A stretch of 64,000 nt of DNA from contig NZ_JACHDR010000001.1 of assembly GCF_014201135.1 (NCBI RefSeq), positions 2,108,001 through 2,172,000 on the forward strand, given 5' to 3'. This DNA is from Neomicrococcus aestuarii. GTDB lineage: Bacteria; Actinomycetota; Actinomycetes; Actinomycetales; Micrococcaceae. Position numbers and translations under genes: made by a program. The notes under the pieces were generated by a model, which was not told the origin of the DNA, did no database searches, and saw nothing but the letters and a program-made list of their open reading frames with translations. Positions 1-9,477 of this stretch are shown piece by piece (position 1 is the first letter of the stretch; every line of letters begins with the position of its first letter).

Positions 1-1350
1 GTCGATGGCGTCGAGCGCTTGTTCCAGAACTTCGTCCGGAATGTTCAGTGCTGGCACCACGTGAATGCGGTTGAAGTTCGCGAACGGCAAGATGCCCTTG
101 GCTTTGAGAGCACCAATGAGTTCGTTCATTTCCGGGCTGGAGCCACCGTAAGCGGCCATGGGTTCCTTGGTCTCACGGTTCTTCACAAGCTCTATAGCCC
201 AGAACACACCCGCGCCGCGCACGTCGCCAATGGATGGATGGCGTTCCATCATTTGAGCCAAACGAGGACCAATAATGTCCCGGCCCAAACGCTCGGCGTT
301 CTCGATCATGCCCTCGTCCGCCATGGTGTTGATAGCAGCCACCGCCGCAGCGCACGCTAGCGGGTGACCCGAGTAGGTGAGTCCGCCTGGGTAGACACGG
401 TCGCGGAAGGTCTCGAAGATGGCATCCGAGATGGCCACGCCGCCGAGAGGAACGTAGCCTGAGTTCACGCCCTTCGCGAAGGTCAAGAGATCCGGAATGA
501 CGTTCCAATGGTTCACGGAGAACCACTTTCCGGAACGGCCGAAACCTGCCATGACCTCATCCGCGATGTACATGATGCCGTACTTCTTGGTGAGCTCCCG
601 GACGCCCTCGAGGTAGCCAGCCGGTGGCATGTAAATACCTGCCGTGCCAGGGATCGATTCGAGGATGAGCGCTGCGATATTCTGCGCGCCCTCCAGCACA
701 ATCATGTCCTCGAGATGGCGCAACGCGCGCTCAGCTTCGTCGGCTTCCGTCGTCGTACCAAAGTAGGAACGGTACGTGTACGCCGGCATGAAGTGAACCA
801 CTCCGGCATCGCCATAATCGTTGGCAATGCGGCGCGGATCGCCCGTGACATTGACGGCCAACTGCGTGCCGCCGTGGTAGCTGCGGTATGCCGAAAGCAC
901 CTTGTAGCGACCGGTGTGAAGGCGCGCCATGCGGATGGCGTGCTCTACGGCGTCCGCTCCACCGTTCGTAAAGAACACGTGGTTCAGGTCTCCCGGCGTG
1001 CGCTCTGCAATCAACCGCGCGGCCTCGGAACGTGCAATGTTTACGTGTTGCGGTGCGATGGTGCAGAGCTGGCCAGCCTGCTCCTGGATCGCAGCCACAA
1101 CGGCCGGGTGCTGGTGTCCAATGTTGGTGTTGACCAGCTGGCCGGACATGTCGATGAGCCGGTTGCCGTCGCCGTCCCACACGTAGGACCCCTCGGCCTT
1201 GAGAATCGTCATCGGCTTAAACGGGCCCTGGGCCTGCCAGGAGTGGAACACGTGCTCGCGGTCCAACTCGTAGGCGCGCTTGCCGGCCTCGATGAGCTCT
1301 GCGGACACCTTGGTGTCCGTCAAAGTGTCTGGGGTGAGATTAGTTGTCAT
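1..1350 (-). CDS. Class III omega-aminotransferase (3' end outside window)
   Basis: PLP-dependent class III (omega-amino acid) aminotransferase, open at the window edge so the last residues are missing. The reading frame starts at ATG 1348-1350 (MTTNLTPDTLTD). Visible family features are the GHQHP motif, TNGGADAVEHAIRMAR, the YRSYHGGT motif, the IADEVMAGFGR aspartate region that binds the pyridine nitrogen of PLP, and the Schiff-base lysine K293 in TFAKGVNSGY. It lies 14 bp upstream of the semialdehyde dehydrogenase gene on the same strand, so the two probably form one unit. A plausible job is moving the amino group of beta-alanine, GABA or a polyamine-derived amine to pyruvate or 2-oxoglutarate, giving a semialdehyde for the neighbouring dehydrogenase. 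The substrate is inferred from context only; the family assignment is firm. Confidence 0.9.
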   Translation of the reverse strand, partial: MTTNLTPDTLTDTKVSAELIEAGKRAYELDREHVFHSWQAQGPFKPMTILKAEGSYVWDGDGNRLIDMSGQLVNTNIGHQHPAVVAAIQEQAGQLCTIAPQHVNIARSEAARLIAERTPGDLNHVFFTNGGADAVEHAIRMARLHTGRYKVLSAYRSYHGGTQLAVNVTGDPRRIANDYGDAGVVHFMPAYTYRSYFGTTTEADEAERALRHLEDMIVLEGAQNIAALILESIPGTAGIYMPPAGYLEGVRELTKKYGIMYIADEVMAGFGRSGKWFSVNHWNVIPDLLTFAKGVNSGYVPLGGVAISDAIFETFRDRVYPGGLTYSGHPLACAAAVAAINTMADEGMIENAERLGRDIIGPRLAQMMERHPSIGDVRGAGVFWAIELVKNRETKEPMAAYGGSSPEMNELIGALKAKGILPFANFNRIHVVPALNIPDEVLEQALDAID

Positions 1351-1364
1351 CTGTTCAGTCCTCA

Positions 1365-2858
<1,494 letters not shown>

Positions 2859-2944
2859 GGTGTTCCTCTCAGAAAGCTGTCTTTCCTCGATTGTTCCGTC
2901 ACGCGAACTGCCTGAACATATGCACTCTGTCAATGAATAAGCGC

Positions 2945-2950
2945 TAGAAT
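2945..2950 (+). promoter_or_regulatory. -10-like element of a probably leaderless pucR promoter
   Basis: TAGAAT at 2945-2950, 7 bp before GTG 2958, with no Shine-Dalgarno sequence between. The spacing would put the transcription start at or next to the start codon. No good -35 hexamer is apparent, so this is a weak call. Confidence 0.4.
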
Positions 2951-2957
2951 TTACAAA

Positions 2958-4664
2958 GTGCAAAGTATTGCTTCGATTCTGAGTCTTCCGGAGGTCACCC
3001 GGGGCGATCCCGAGATCCTTTTGGGCGCCGATTCACTCGCCCAGCCCGTCCGATGGGTTCACGTCGCCGGCACCCAAAACCTCACCGGTCTGCTCACAGG
3101 CGGGGAGCTGGTGCTGGCCACGGCGGCCATCGCTGCGCCCTCCGCGGTTGCGGCCCGCCACTTCCTCGAAGTGCTCGCTTCCGAAGGCGCAGTTGCGCTC
3201 TTCGTTGAAGATCCTGTGCCGGAGCAGCTCACTATTCAGTACGACGACGCAGCTCACTTCTTGCGCGAAGCTGCCACGGCCGTCGGGGTCAGCTTCCCCG
3301 TGGTGCGGCTGCGCCGCGCGTTGCGCTTCGTGGAAATCACCCAGAGCGTGCACCGCATGATTGTGGTCGAACAGCTGGCCCAAGTGGAACGTGCTCGGCA
3401 CCTGCACGAAGAGTTCGTGAGCCTCAGCGTCAACGGGGCGAGCCAAGAAGAGATTGTGGCCGCCGCCGCGCGTCTCGTTGGGGCTCCTGTAGTTCTGGAA
3501 GACCGGCAGCACCGCGTGCTCTCGTGGTCTGCCGAATCGGACGCGGCGCTGGAACCGTGGACTCAGCACGAGTCTCTTGAGGACGTTGCGGCCGAACGCG
3601 GTTGGGTGCACGTCGAGGTCGGAGTGGGTGGCCACGCGTGGGGCCACCTGGTCATTCCATTCAATGACGCGCCCCATCCCGACATGGACACCGACGACGC
3701 TTGGCGAACCGATGCGCGACTAGTCCTGGAACGCGCCGCCCAAGCGCTGACCATCAACAGGCTGGCCGGACGTGACGAGCGCGCGATCGTCCAGCGAGCC
3801 CGCTCGACCTTTTTCGAAGACGCAGCGAACGCTTCAACAAACAGTTCAACAAACAGTTCAGCGCACGGTTCAGAACATCGCCCTGCGCTCGGTGCGGGAC
3901 CAAGCGCCGTGCGACGCCGCGAACTCAATGTGCGCGCTCAAGCCCTCGGGCTCGGAAGTGCACAGCGGTACGTACCAGGCGTCGTCGTACTCAAAAATAA
4001 GTATCCGCACGGTGCTGGGCGGCAAAACCAAGAAATAGAGCTCATTGAGCACCTGTACCGTAGCGCCGCGGCCGCGCGCATCCCGTTGCTGGCCGCGAGC
4101 ACGGCGGGTGGAAACGTGGGCATGGTCGTGGGACTGCAGCAAGCGTCGCCATCAGCGGATTGGCGGGAAGCCGAAGACGCCGCCCTGAACGCGCTGCTCA
4201 AAGAACTCGACCCAGCGGGTGTGGCCGTGGGAGTGGTGCCAAGCGTGATCGAAGCGGTGGACGCCGCCGCGAGCATCGGTGCAGCAACCCGCGTGGCGCA
4301 AACTGCCGCCGCGCTCGCCGACCCAGATCGGCCGTTCTACCGGACTCAGGACCTTCGCCTGCACGGACTGCTATCCCAGTTCAGTACAGATGATCGGCTA
4401 GAGAACTTCATTGAAGCCGAGCTAGGTCCGCTGCTTCATCCCGTGGACGAATCCGCTTTGGACCTCTTAGGAAGTTTCGTGCGCGCGGGCGGGAACCGAT
4501 CCGTGGTGGCGCGCGAACAATTCCTCTCCAGGCCAGCCGTATATGCGCGCTTGGAACGGCTCGAAAAACGGCTTGGAGTGTCCCTCGATGACGCGGAATC
4601 CCGGGCCTCATTACATATTGCTTTGCTAGCACGCGAGGTTCGCGGGGGACGAACATCACGGTAA
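2958..4664 (+). CDS. PucR-family transcriptional regulator
   Basis: 568-residue PucR-type regulator. The N-terminal PucR domain (about residues 1-125, SIASILSLPEVTRGDPEILLGADSLAQPVRWVHVAG) is followed by a GGDEF/GAF-like middle and a C-terminal helix-turn-helix of the PucR type (about 500-555, GGNRSVVAREQFLSRPAVYARLERLEKRLG). A low-complexity Asn/Ser stretch (around residues 292-305) separates the domains. The gene is divergent from mmsA across about 100 bp, the usual layout for a PucR protein controlling a neighbouring amine or purine catabolic operon. A TAGAAT -10-like hexamer at 2945-2950 is only 7 bp before the GTG start and no ribosome-binding site is visible, so the transcript may be leaderless. 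The coding sequence contains one copy of the dispersed 20-bp motif at 3238-3257. Confidence 0.9.
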   Translation: MQSIASILSLPEVTRGDPEILLGADSLAQPVRWVHVAGTQNLTGLLTGGELVLATAAIAAPSAVAARHFLEVLASEGAVALFVEDPVPEQLTIQYDDAAHFLREAATAVGVSFPVVRLRRALRFVEITQSVHRMIVVEQLAQVERARHLHEEFVSLSVNGASQEEIVAAAARLVGAPVVLEDRQHRVLSWSAESDAALEPWTQHESLEDVAAERGWVHVEVGVGGHAWGHLVIPFNDAPHPDMDTDDAWRTDARLVLERAAQALTINRLAGRDERAIVQRARSTFFEDAANASTNSSTNSSAHGSEHRPALGAGPSAVRRRELNVRAQALGLGSAQRYVPGVVVLKNKYPHGAGRQNQEIELIEHLYRSAAAARIPLLAASTAGGNVGMVVGLQQASPSADWREAEDAALNALLKELDPAGVAVGVVPSVIEAVDAAASIGAATRVAQTAAALADPDRPFYRTQDLRLHGLLSQFSTDDRLENFIEAELGPLLHPVDESALDLLGSFVRAGGNRSVVAREQFLSRPAVYARLERLEKRLGVSLDDAESRASLHIALLAREVRGGRTSR

Positions 4665-4706
4665 GAGCCCATGTGGAACGGGGATTGAGAGAGTAATCTA
4701 TCCGGC

Positions 4707-5510
4707 ATGGATGAGAACCGATCGCCTCTCGAGGCTCACCCCGTCATTGGCCTGTCCTATGCACGGTCGGCGGAGTCGTACTCAGAGGGATACCGGGCCG
4801 AGATCATTGGCCTCGCGGAACGTGCCGAGAGCTACCTCTTGGCTGCCGGCGCCGATGTGATCATGCTCGACGCAAGCGTTGACGGCGTGCCGGACATGCA
4901 CCGACTCGACGGCGTAGTGGTCATGGGTGGCGGCGACGTAGACCCGTTTTTGTACCACTCAGAAGGCCACCCTTCCATTTCTTTCGTGGACTCCGCGGCG
5001 GACCGCTTTGAATCATCGCTGGTTCGGCGAGCTGTAGAGAGCTACACGCCAGTCTTGGGCATTTGCCGAGGACTGCAGATCATGAACGTGGCTTTGGGCG
5101 GAAGCCTCATTGAGGATCTCGGCGAAGGCACCATTCACGGAACTGCCACCGCTGATGCAGCCATGGCCGATCACTCCGTGCAAGTGGTGGAAGAGACCTT
5201 GCTGTCCACGATTCTGGGAGTCGGCGACATCACCGTGCGCTCGTCCCACCACCAAGCCATTCAGCGCTTGGCCAATACGTTGCAGGTCAGCGCGTGGGCG
5301 CCGGACGGTGTTGTAGAAGGCATCGAGGCCAAGAGCCACCCCGATGGCACCACACCTTGGGCTGTTGGAGTGCAGTGGCACCCCGAAGAAGCTGGGACGC
5401 AGCCCGGACAGTTCGAGGCTCTCGTCACGGCGTTCATTGCGGCCGCCACCGAAAAGCAGATCGCAAAGCGCGCGAGCGAACAGGACGCTGAGTCCACCCC
5501 GGTTGGCTAG
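4707..5510 (+). CDS. puuD: Gamma-glutamyl-gamma-aminobutyrate hydrolase family (class I GATase-like)
   Basis: 267-residue class I glutamine-amidotransferase-like hydrolase of peptidase family C26, related to PuuD, which releases GABA from gamma-glutamyl-GABA in the glutamylated putrescine pathway. The catalytic triad is visible: nucleophile C120 in LGICRGLQIMN, and H225 with E227 in VQWHPEE. The GGGDVDPFLY oxyanion region and the HHQAI motif are typical. It begins 42 bp after pucR on the same strand, amid polyamine genes, which supports an amine-catabolic role. The substrate remains an inference; some C26 members have other gamma-glutamyl substrates. The gene is followed by a 488-bp gap rich in repeats. 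Confidence 0.85.
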   Translation: MDENRSPLEAHPVIGLSYARSAESYSEGYRAEIIGLAERAESYLLAAGADVIMLDASVDGVPDMHRLDGVVVMGGGDVDPFLYHSEGHPSISFVDSAADRFESSLVRRAVESYTPVLGICRGLQIMNVALGGSLIEDLGEGTIHGTATADAAMADHSVQVVEETLLSTILGVGDITVRSSHHQAIQRLANTLQVSAWAPDGVVEGIEAKSHPDGTTPWAVGVQWHPEEAGTQPGQFEALVTAFIAAATEKQIAKRASEQDAESTPVG

Positions 5511-5998
5511 AGCCGCCGAGTAATGCGCGTGGTCTGCGAGCCGCGAGTTGTCACAGCCCGCCTCTAGTCGTAGCCAAAGTTGTGCGCGCTTGTTCGCGTA
5601 GGCACGCGATGGCGCCGTAACGCTCCTGGACTGGAACCATCCGTAACGATTGTTGCGGAGGTGAGCTGCGTCGTCGTACTGAATGTTGCATATGGGACTG
5701 GACGGTTCGTAGCGATTATTGCGCGGCCGCAGTTACATGTAGCTGGCGTTGCGTAAACGCTGTCTCTGCGCCGACGATCACGCAACAGCAGCTACATGTG
5801 AACCGGGGCGCCCGGGAGAACCCGGCCAAAATGCGCCCAGACAAAGCAACGACGGCTATCAGGGACCTCGGAGGTCACCCGGATAGCCGTCGCCGTTTGC
5901 CCGCAGAATGGTTGTGGTCACGCTGCGAACGTCCGACTCGCGCAGGGTCTCGCCCGAACACGCGCCGGAAGTCGTGGGTACTAAAAAAATATTAGTTA
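5511..5998. repeat. Gene-free gap with repeat cluster A and a copy of the 20-bp dispersed motif
   Basis: No convincing gene lies between the convergent puuD and aminotransferase. The gap holds degenerate copies of the repeat consensus CTCGTAGCTAGTGTTGCGT at 5568-5586, 5641-5658 and 5706-5726, all in the same direction, then an inverted pair at 5735-5754 and 5780-5799 that agrees at 18 of 20 positions. A full copy of the dispersed motif GTGAGCTGCGTCGTCGTACT sits at 5661-5680. The last 200 bp contain one strong hairpin (listed separately). Confidence 0.75.
5850..5892. terminator. Long hairpin between convergent genes
   Basis: CGACGGCTATC at 5850-5860 pairs with GATAGCCGTCG at 5882-5892, and inside the loop GACCTC (5864-5869) pairs with GAGGTC (5871-5876). 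No T-run follows on either strand, so it may be a bidirectional structural terminator for puuD and the opposing aminotransferase, or part of the neighbouring repeat cluster. Confidence 0.5.
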
Positions 5999-7393
5999 CT
6001 AGATCTTAGTACTTGCTTCGGTCAATACGCTACGCAGAATGCTCTCGATGTCATCAAACTCTTTCTGACCGATCGTGAGCGGTGGCGCCAACTGAATGAC
6101 TGGGTCGCCACGGTCATCCGCGCGGCAGTACAACCCGGCGTCATAAAGCGCCGTGGAAAGGAACCCGCGCAGCAGACGCTCAGACTCATCATCGTTGAAT
6201 GTCTCCTTCGTGGTCTTGTCCTTGACCAGCTCGATTCCGTAGAAATAGCCGGCGCCGCGCACGTCGCCCACAATCGGCAGATCCAACAACTTGGACAGCG
6301 TGGCCTTGAAAGCGTCCGCGTTGTCCTTGACGTTCTGGTTCAGGCCCTCGCGCTCCATGATGTCCAGGTTGGCCATGGCAACCGCGGCAGAAACAGGGTG
6401 TCCGCCGAAGGTGTAGCCGTGGTAGAACGTGGTGTCGCCCTTGGTGAACGGCTCAAAGAGCTTCTCGGACGCGATCATCGCGCCGATAGGGGAGTAGCCC
6501 GAGGTCAGGCCCTTGGCGCACGTGATGATGTCCGGCGTGTAGCCAAAATCAACACACGCGAACATGGAACCGATGCGACCAAACGCGCAAATGACCTCGT
6601 CAGAGACCAAAAGGACGTCATACTCGTCGCAGATCTCGCGCACGCGCTGGAAGTATCCCGGTGGTGGCGGGAAGCAGCCGCCGGAGTTCTGAACTGGCTC
6701 AAGGAACACGGCCGCAACGGACTCGGCGCCTTCAAACTCGATGGCTTCGCGGATACGCTCGGCAGCCCAGATACCGAAGTCCTTCTCGTTATCCTCGAAC
6801 TGCTCAGGAGCGCGGTAGAAGTTGGTGTTCGGGACGCGGAACGTGCCCGGAACCAACGGCTCAAACGGGGTCTTCATGCTCGGCAAGCTAGTGATGGCCA
6901 GGGCGCCTTGAGGCGTGCCGTGGTAAGCGAGCGCACGGGAGATGACCTTAGTCTTGCCCGGCTGGCCCTGAAGTTTCCAATACTGCTTCGCGAGTTTGAA
7001 CGCGGATTCCACCGCTTCGCCGCCGCCGGTCGTGAAGAACACGCGGTTCAAATCACCCGGAGCGTAGTCAGCGAGGCGCTCGGCCAAATCAATGGCGGGC
7101 TCATGCGCGTAGGACCACAACGGGAAGAAGGACAACTTCTTGGCCTGCTCTTGCGCAACGGCGGCAAGCTCTTCGCGGCCGTGACCCACCTGGACCACGA
7201 ACAACCCGGAGAGGCCGTCGATGTAGCCCTTGCCTTTGTCGTCATAAATCATGTGGCCTTCGCCGCGCGTGATCACGGGGACGGTGCCGCCCTTGACGAT
7301 GCCGCTGTGGCGGGCCATATGCATCCACAAGTGATCGCGGGCAGCTTGTTGGCGGTCCGTGCCCTTGGGAGTGGTGCTTGGTGTGGTTGTCAT
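5999..7393 (-). CDS. Class III aminotransferase, putrescine-pyruvate type
   Basis: 464-residue class III PLP aminotransferase, full length. Features are GLSGLFVVQVGHGREELA, FFTTGGGEAVESAFKLAKQYW, SRALAYHGTPQGALAITSL, the VSDEVICAFGRIGSMF aspartate region and the PLP lysine K294 in TCAKGLTSGYSPIG. This resembles the SpuC-like branch that transfers amino groups from putrescine or similar diamines to pyruvate. It is the second gene of a minus-strand pair with an Lrp-type regulator; the regulator's stop overlaps this gene's ATG by 4 bp (7390-7393), so translation is likely coupled. A polyamine ABC importer lies divergently upstream. The exact amine substrate cannot be read from sequence. Confidence 0.9.
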   Translation of the reverse strand: MTTTPSTTPKGTDRQQAARDHLWMHMARHSGIVKGGTVPVITRGEGHMIYDDKGKGYIDGLSGLFVVQVGHGREELAAVAQEQAKKLSFFPLWSYAHEPAIDLAERLADYAPGDLNRVFFTTGGGEAVESAFKLAKQYWKLQGQPGKTKVISRALAYHGTPQGALAITSLPSMKTPFEPLVPGTFRVPNTNFYRAPEQFEDNEKDFGIWAAERIREAIEFEGAESVAAVFLEPVQNSGGCFPPPPGYFQRVREICDEYDVLLVSDEVICAFGRIGSMFACVDFGYTPDIITCAKGLTSGYSPIGAMIASEKLFEPFTKGDTTFYHGYTFGGHPVSAAVAMANLDIMEREGLNQNVKDNADAFKATLSKLLDLPIVGDVRGAGYFYGIELVKDKTTKETFNDDESERLLRGFLSTALYDAGLYCRADDRGDPVIQLAPPLTIGQKEFDDIESILRSVLTEASTKI

Positions 7394-7908
7394 GGAGTAC
7401 CCCAGTTATAGATTTGCTTGCGGAGCGAGAGATACATGAACGTTTCAGTCTCTCGAACACTTTTGATAGCGCGAATGGTGTGGATGATGTCCAGCAGGTC
7501 TTCGTCGTTCTCACAGACAACTTCCGCGAGAACATCGAACTTGCCGGCAGTCACCACGCAATAATCGACGGCTGCGAGCTTCGCGATCTCGTCAGCTGTC
7601 TTGATCATGTCGCCGGCGCACCGCACGCCAATCATGGCGTTGCGCGGGAACCCCAACTGCAGGGGATCCGTCACGGCGACGATTTGAATCACTTTGGAAT
7701 CAAGAAGTTTCTGCACTCGTTGGCGCACGGCCGCCTCGGAAAGGCCCACAGCCTTGCCAATGGATGCATAGGAGCGTCGCCCATCTTCTTGAAGATGGCC
7801 AATGATGTTCTTGCTGATCTCATCGAGCGGGAATCGCTCCGGCGCTGATGGATCACCATGCTCCGCGCGGGATCCGGATCCAGTCCGGTCTCCGGCCTCG
7901 GTTGCCAC
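7390..7908 (-). CDS. Lrp/AsnC-family transcriptional regulator
   Basis: 172-residue feast/famine regulator. After a polar N-terminal tail of about 28 residues, an AsnC-type helix-turn-helix (about 28-80, DEISKNIIGHLQEDGRRSYASIGKAVGLSEAAVRQRVQKLLD) is followed by an AsnC ligand-binding/RAM domain (about 88-165, with VTAGKFDVLAEVVCENDEDLLDII). It overlaps the downstream aminotransferase by 4 bp and is divergent from the polyamine importer, separated by 327 bp that contain AT-rich inverted repeats. The natural reading is a local regulator that senses an amine or amino acid and controls both directions; the ligand is unknown. A shorter start at a later codon is possible because the tail is not conserved. 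Confidence 0.9.
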   Translation of the reverse strand: MATEAGDRTGSGSRAEHGDPSAPERFPLDEISKNIIGHLQEDGRRSYASIGKAVGLSEAAVRQRVQKLLDSKVIQIVAVTDPLQLGFPRNAMIGVRCAGDMIKTADEIAKLAAVDYCVVTAGKFDVLAEVVCENDEDLLDIIHTIRAIKSVRETETFMYLSLRKQIYNWGTP

Positions 7909-8039
7909 GAAGTATCAACCTCCTGAAAAAGGTGTCTAGTGCTCTCTGCAATCTGGGCGAAATCGCCGAAAGTGAGAGAGCGGGAAACTGGAATGTGTAC
8001 CGAGCGTAGCCGGTAATCAGGAAGTTGGAAAGAGGAAAA

Positions 8040-8105
8040 CGTCAGTCCTCAGATAATTTCGCAACTAATTTCGTTGCCGTAACAAAAAATTAACACGCAA
8101 ACTAT
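8040..8105. promoter_or_regulatory. AT-rich candidate regulator-binding region between lrp and the importer
   Basis: Within the 327-bp divergent gap (7909-8235) the stretch around 8055-8095 is markedly AT-rich and has GCAAC (8060-8064) facing GTTGC (8072-8076). Lrp-family proteins favour such degenerate AT-rich inverted sites. The rest of the gap carries no gene. An AAGGAG ribosome-binding site at 8224-8229 serves the importer's first gene. Confidence 0.35.
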
Positions 8106-8235
8106 TGTCACCACCCGCTGGCACTGGCATGATCTTTTCATTCCCGCGTTACGCGTTTGGCTTGCACCGTTCAAGCAATTCACTCGCGAGAGAACGCTCG
8201 AGTTCAGGATTCGGTCCACACACAAGGAGTCCCAC

Positions 8236-9474
8236 ATGACCACGCGACGACCCATTGATCAGCACCCTGATCCACGAGTTCGTGCCCTCGTTAAGGCCCA
8301 ACTCAACCGCCGCTCCCTCTTACTCGGCGCGGGCGGTCTGGGCATGGCCGGTCTGCTGAGCGCTTGCGGCACGTCCGGTACGTCCGGTTCTGCCAGCGGT
8401 TCCTCCGCCGCGGCCGGCCCTACCGCTGCAGTGGATAAATCCGCTGAGGAAAAGACGGTTGCCTGGGCTAACTGGACGCTGTACTTGGATTACGACGACG
8501 CCTCCAAGACTTACCCTTCCCTGCTTGATTTTGAGAAGACTTCAGGAATCAAGGCCACGTACGCCGAAGATATTGACGGCAACGACTCCTACTACGGCAA
8601 GATCCAGGCGCAGTTGGCCGCCGGTCAGGACATTGGGCAGGACATCATCACGCCCACCGACTGGATGGCCGGACGACTCATCCGCCAGGGCTACACGCAA
8701 GCGCTCGATCACGCGAACATCCCGAACATCAAGAACCTGCGCGCCGCACTCAAGGATGTGGACTTTGACAAGGGCCGCGCCCACTCGCTCACGTGGCAGT
8801 CAGGTTTCGGCGGCATCGCGTGGAACAAGGAAAAGATTCCGGGCGGACTCAAGTCCGTGGATGACTTGTGGAAGCCAGAGCTCAAGGGCCGCGTCGAGGT
8901 GCTCGACGAAATGCGAGACACCATGGGCTTGCTCATGATGGCTCAGGGCGTGGACATCACCGGCGACTGGGGTGATGACGAGTTTGATAAGGCCCTCGAG
9001 ACGCTCACGCAGCAGATCGACTCCGGCCAGATCCGCCAGGTCAAGGGCAACTCCTACAAGGAGGACCTCGTGTCCGGCGACGCACTTGCGGTGATCTGCT
9101 GGTCTGGTGACATCACGCAGTTGAACTTCGAGAACGGCGACAAGTGGGAGTTCGCCATCCCTGAATCCGGAGGCACGCTGTGGAGCGACAACATGCTGGT
9201 GCCGATTGGCTCCCAGCATAAGGCGAACGCCGAGGCGCTCATGAACTACTACTACGACCCCGAGGTTGCAGCAACCGTGGCTGCGTACGTGAACTATGTG
9301 TCCCCAGTTGAGGGAGCGAAGGAAGCCATGGAAAAGGTGGACCCTTCGTTGGTGGACAACAAGCTCATTTTCCCCACGGATGAAGATCTCAAGGCTGTCA
9401 GTGTGTTCCGCAGCTTGTCTTCGGATGAGGAAACGAACTACGGCAACAAGTTCCAGACCGCGATTGGTGTCTGA
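8236..9474 (+). CDS. Polyamine ABC transporter substrate-binding lipoprotein (PotD/SpuD-like)
   Basis: 412-residue extracellular solute-binding protein. The N-terminus has a twin-arginine motif (NRRSLLLGAGG, R25-R26) followed by a lipobox LLSAC with lipidated C44, so it is probably exported folded by Tat and anchored to the membrane outer face. The mature part contains W-A-N-W-T-L-Y-L-D and GQDIITPTDWMAGRLI, features of spermidine/putrescine-binding proteins. It is the first gene of a four-gene importer, and the ATPase gene follows after 3 bp. Neighbouring amine aminotransferases and the Lrp regulator support polyamine as substrate. Other small organic cations cannot be excluded. Confidence 0.9.
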   Translation: MTTRRPIDQHPDPRVRALVKAQLNRRSLLLGAGGLGMAGLLSACGTSGTSGSASGSSAAAGPTAAVDKSAEEKTVAWANWTLYLDYDDASKTYPSLLDFEKTSGIKATYAEDIDGNDSYYGKIQAQLAAGQDIGQDIITPTDWMAGRLIRQGYTQALDHANIPNIKNLRAALKDVDFDKGRAHSLTWQSGFGGIAWNKEKIPGGLKSVDDLWKPELKGRVEVLDEMRDTMGLLMMAQGVDITGDWGDDEFDKALETLTQQIDSGQIRQVKGNSYKEDLVSGDALAVICWSGDITQLNFENGDKWEFAIPESGGTLWSDNMLVPIGSQHKANAEALMNYYYDPEVAATVAAYVNYVSPVEGAKEAMEKVDPSLVDNKLIFPTDEDLKAVSVFRSLSSDEETNYGNKFQTAIGV

Positions 9475-9477
9475 TAG

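Noticed and set aside
5798-5995. Possible 65-codon gene in the repeat-bearing gap
   Set aside because: It spans the 5850-5892 hairpin, has no ribosome-binding site and no recognisable domain.
6398-7411. 337-codon plus-strand frame opposite the second aminotransferase
   Set aside because: Antisense shadow of a clearly coding gene; Arg/Val/Glu-rich composition typical of GC-rich shadows.
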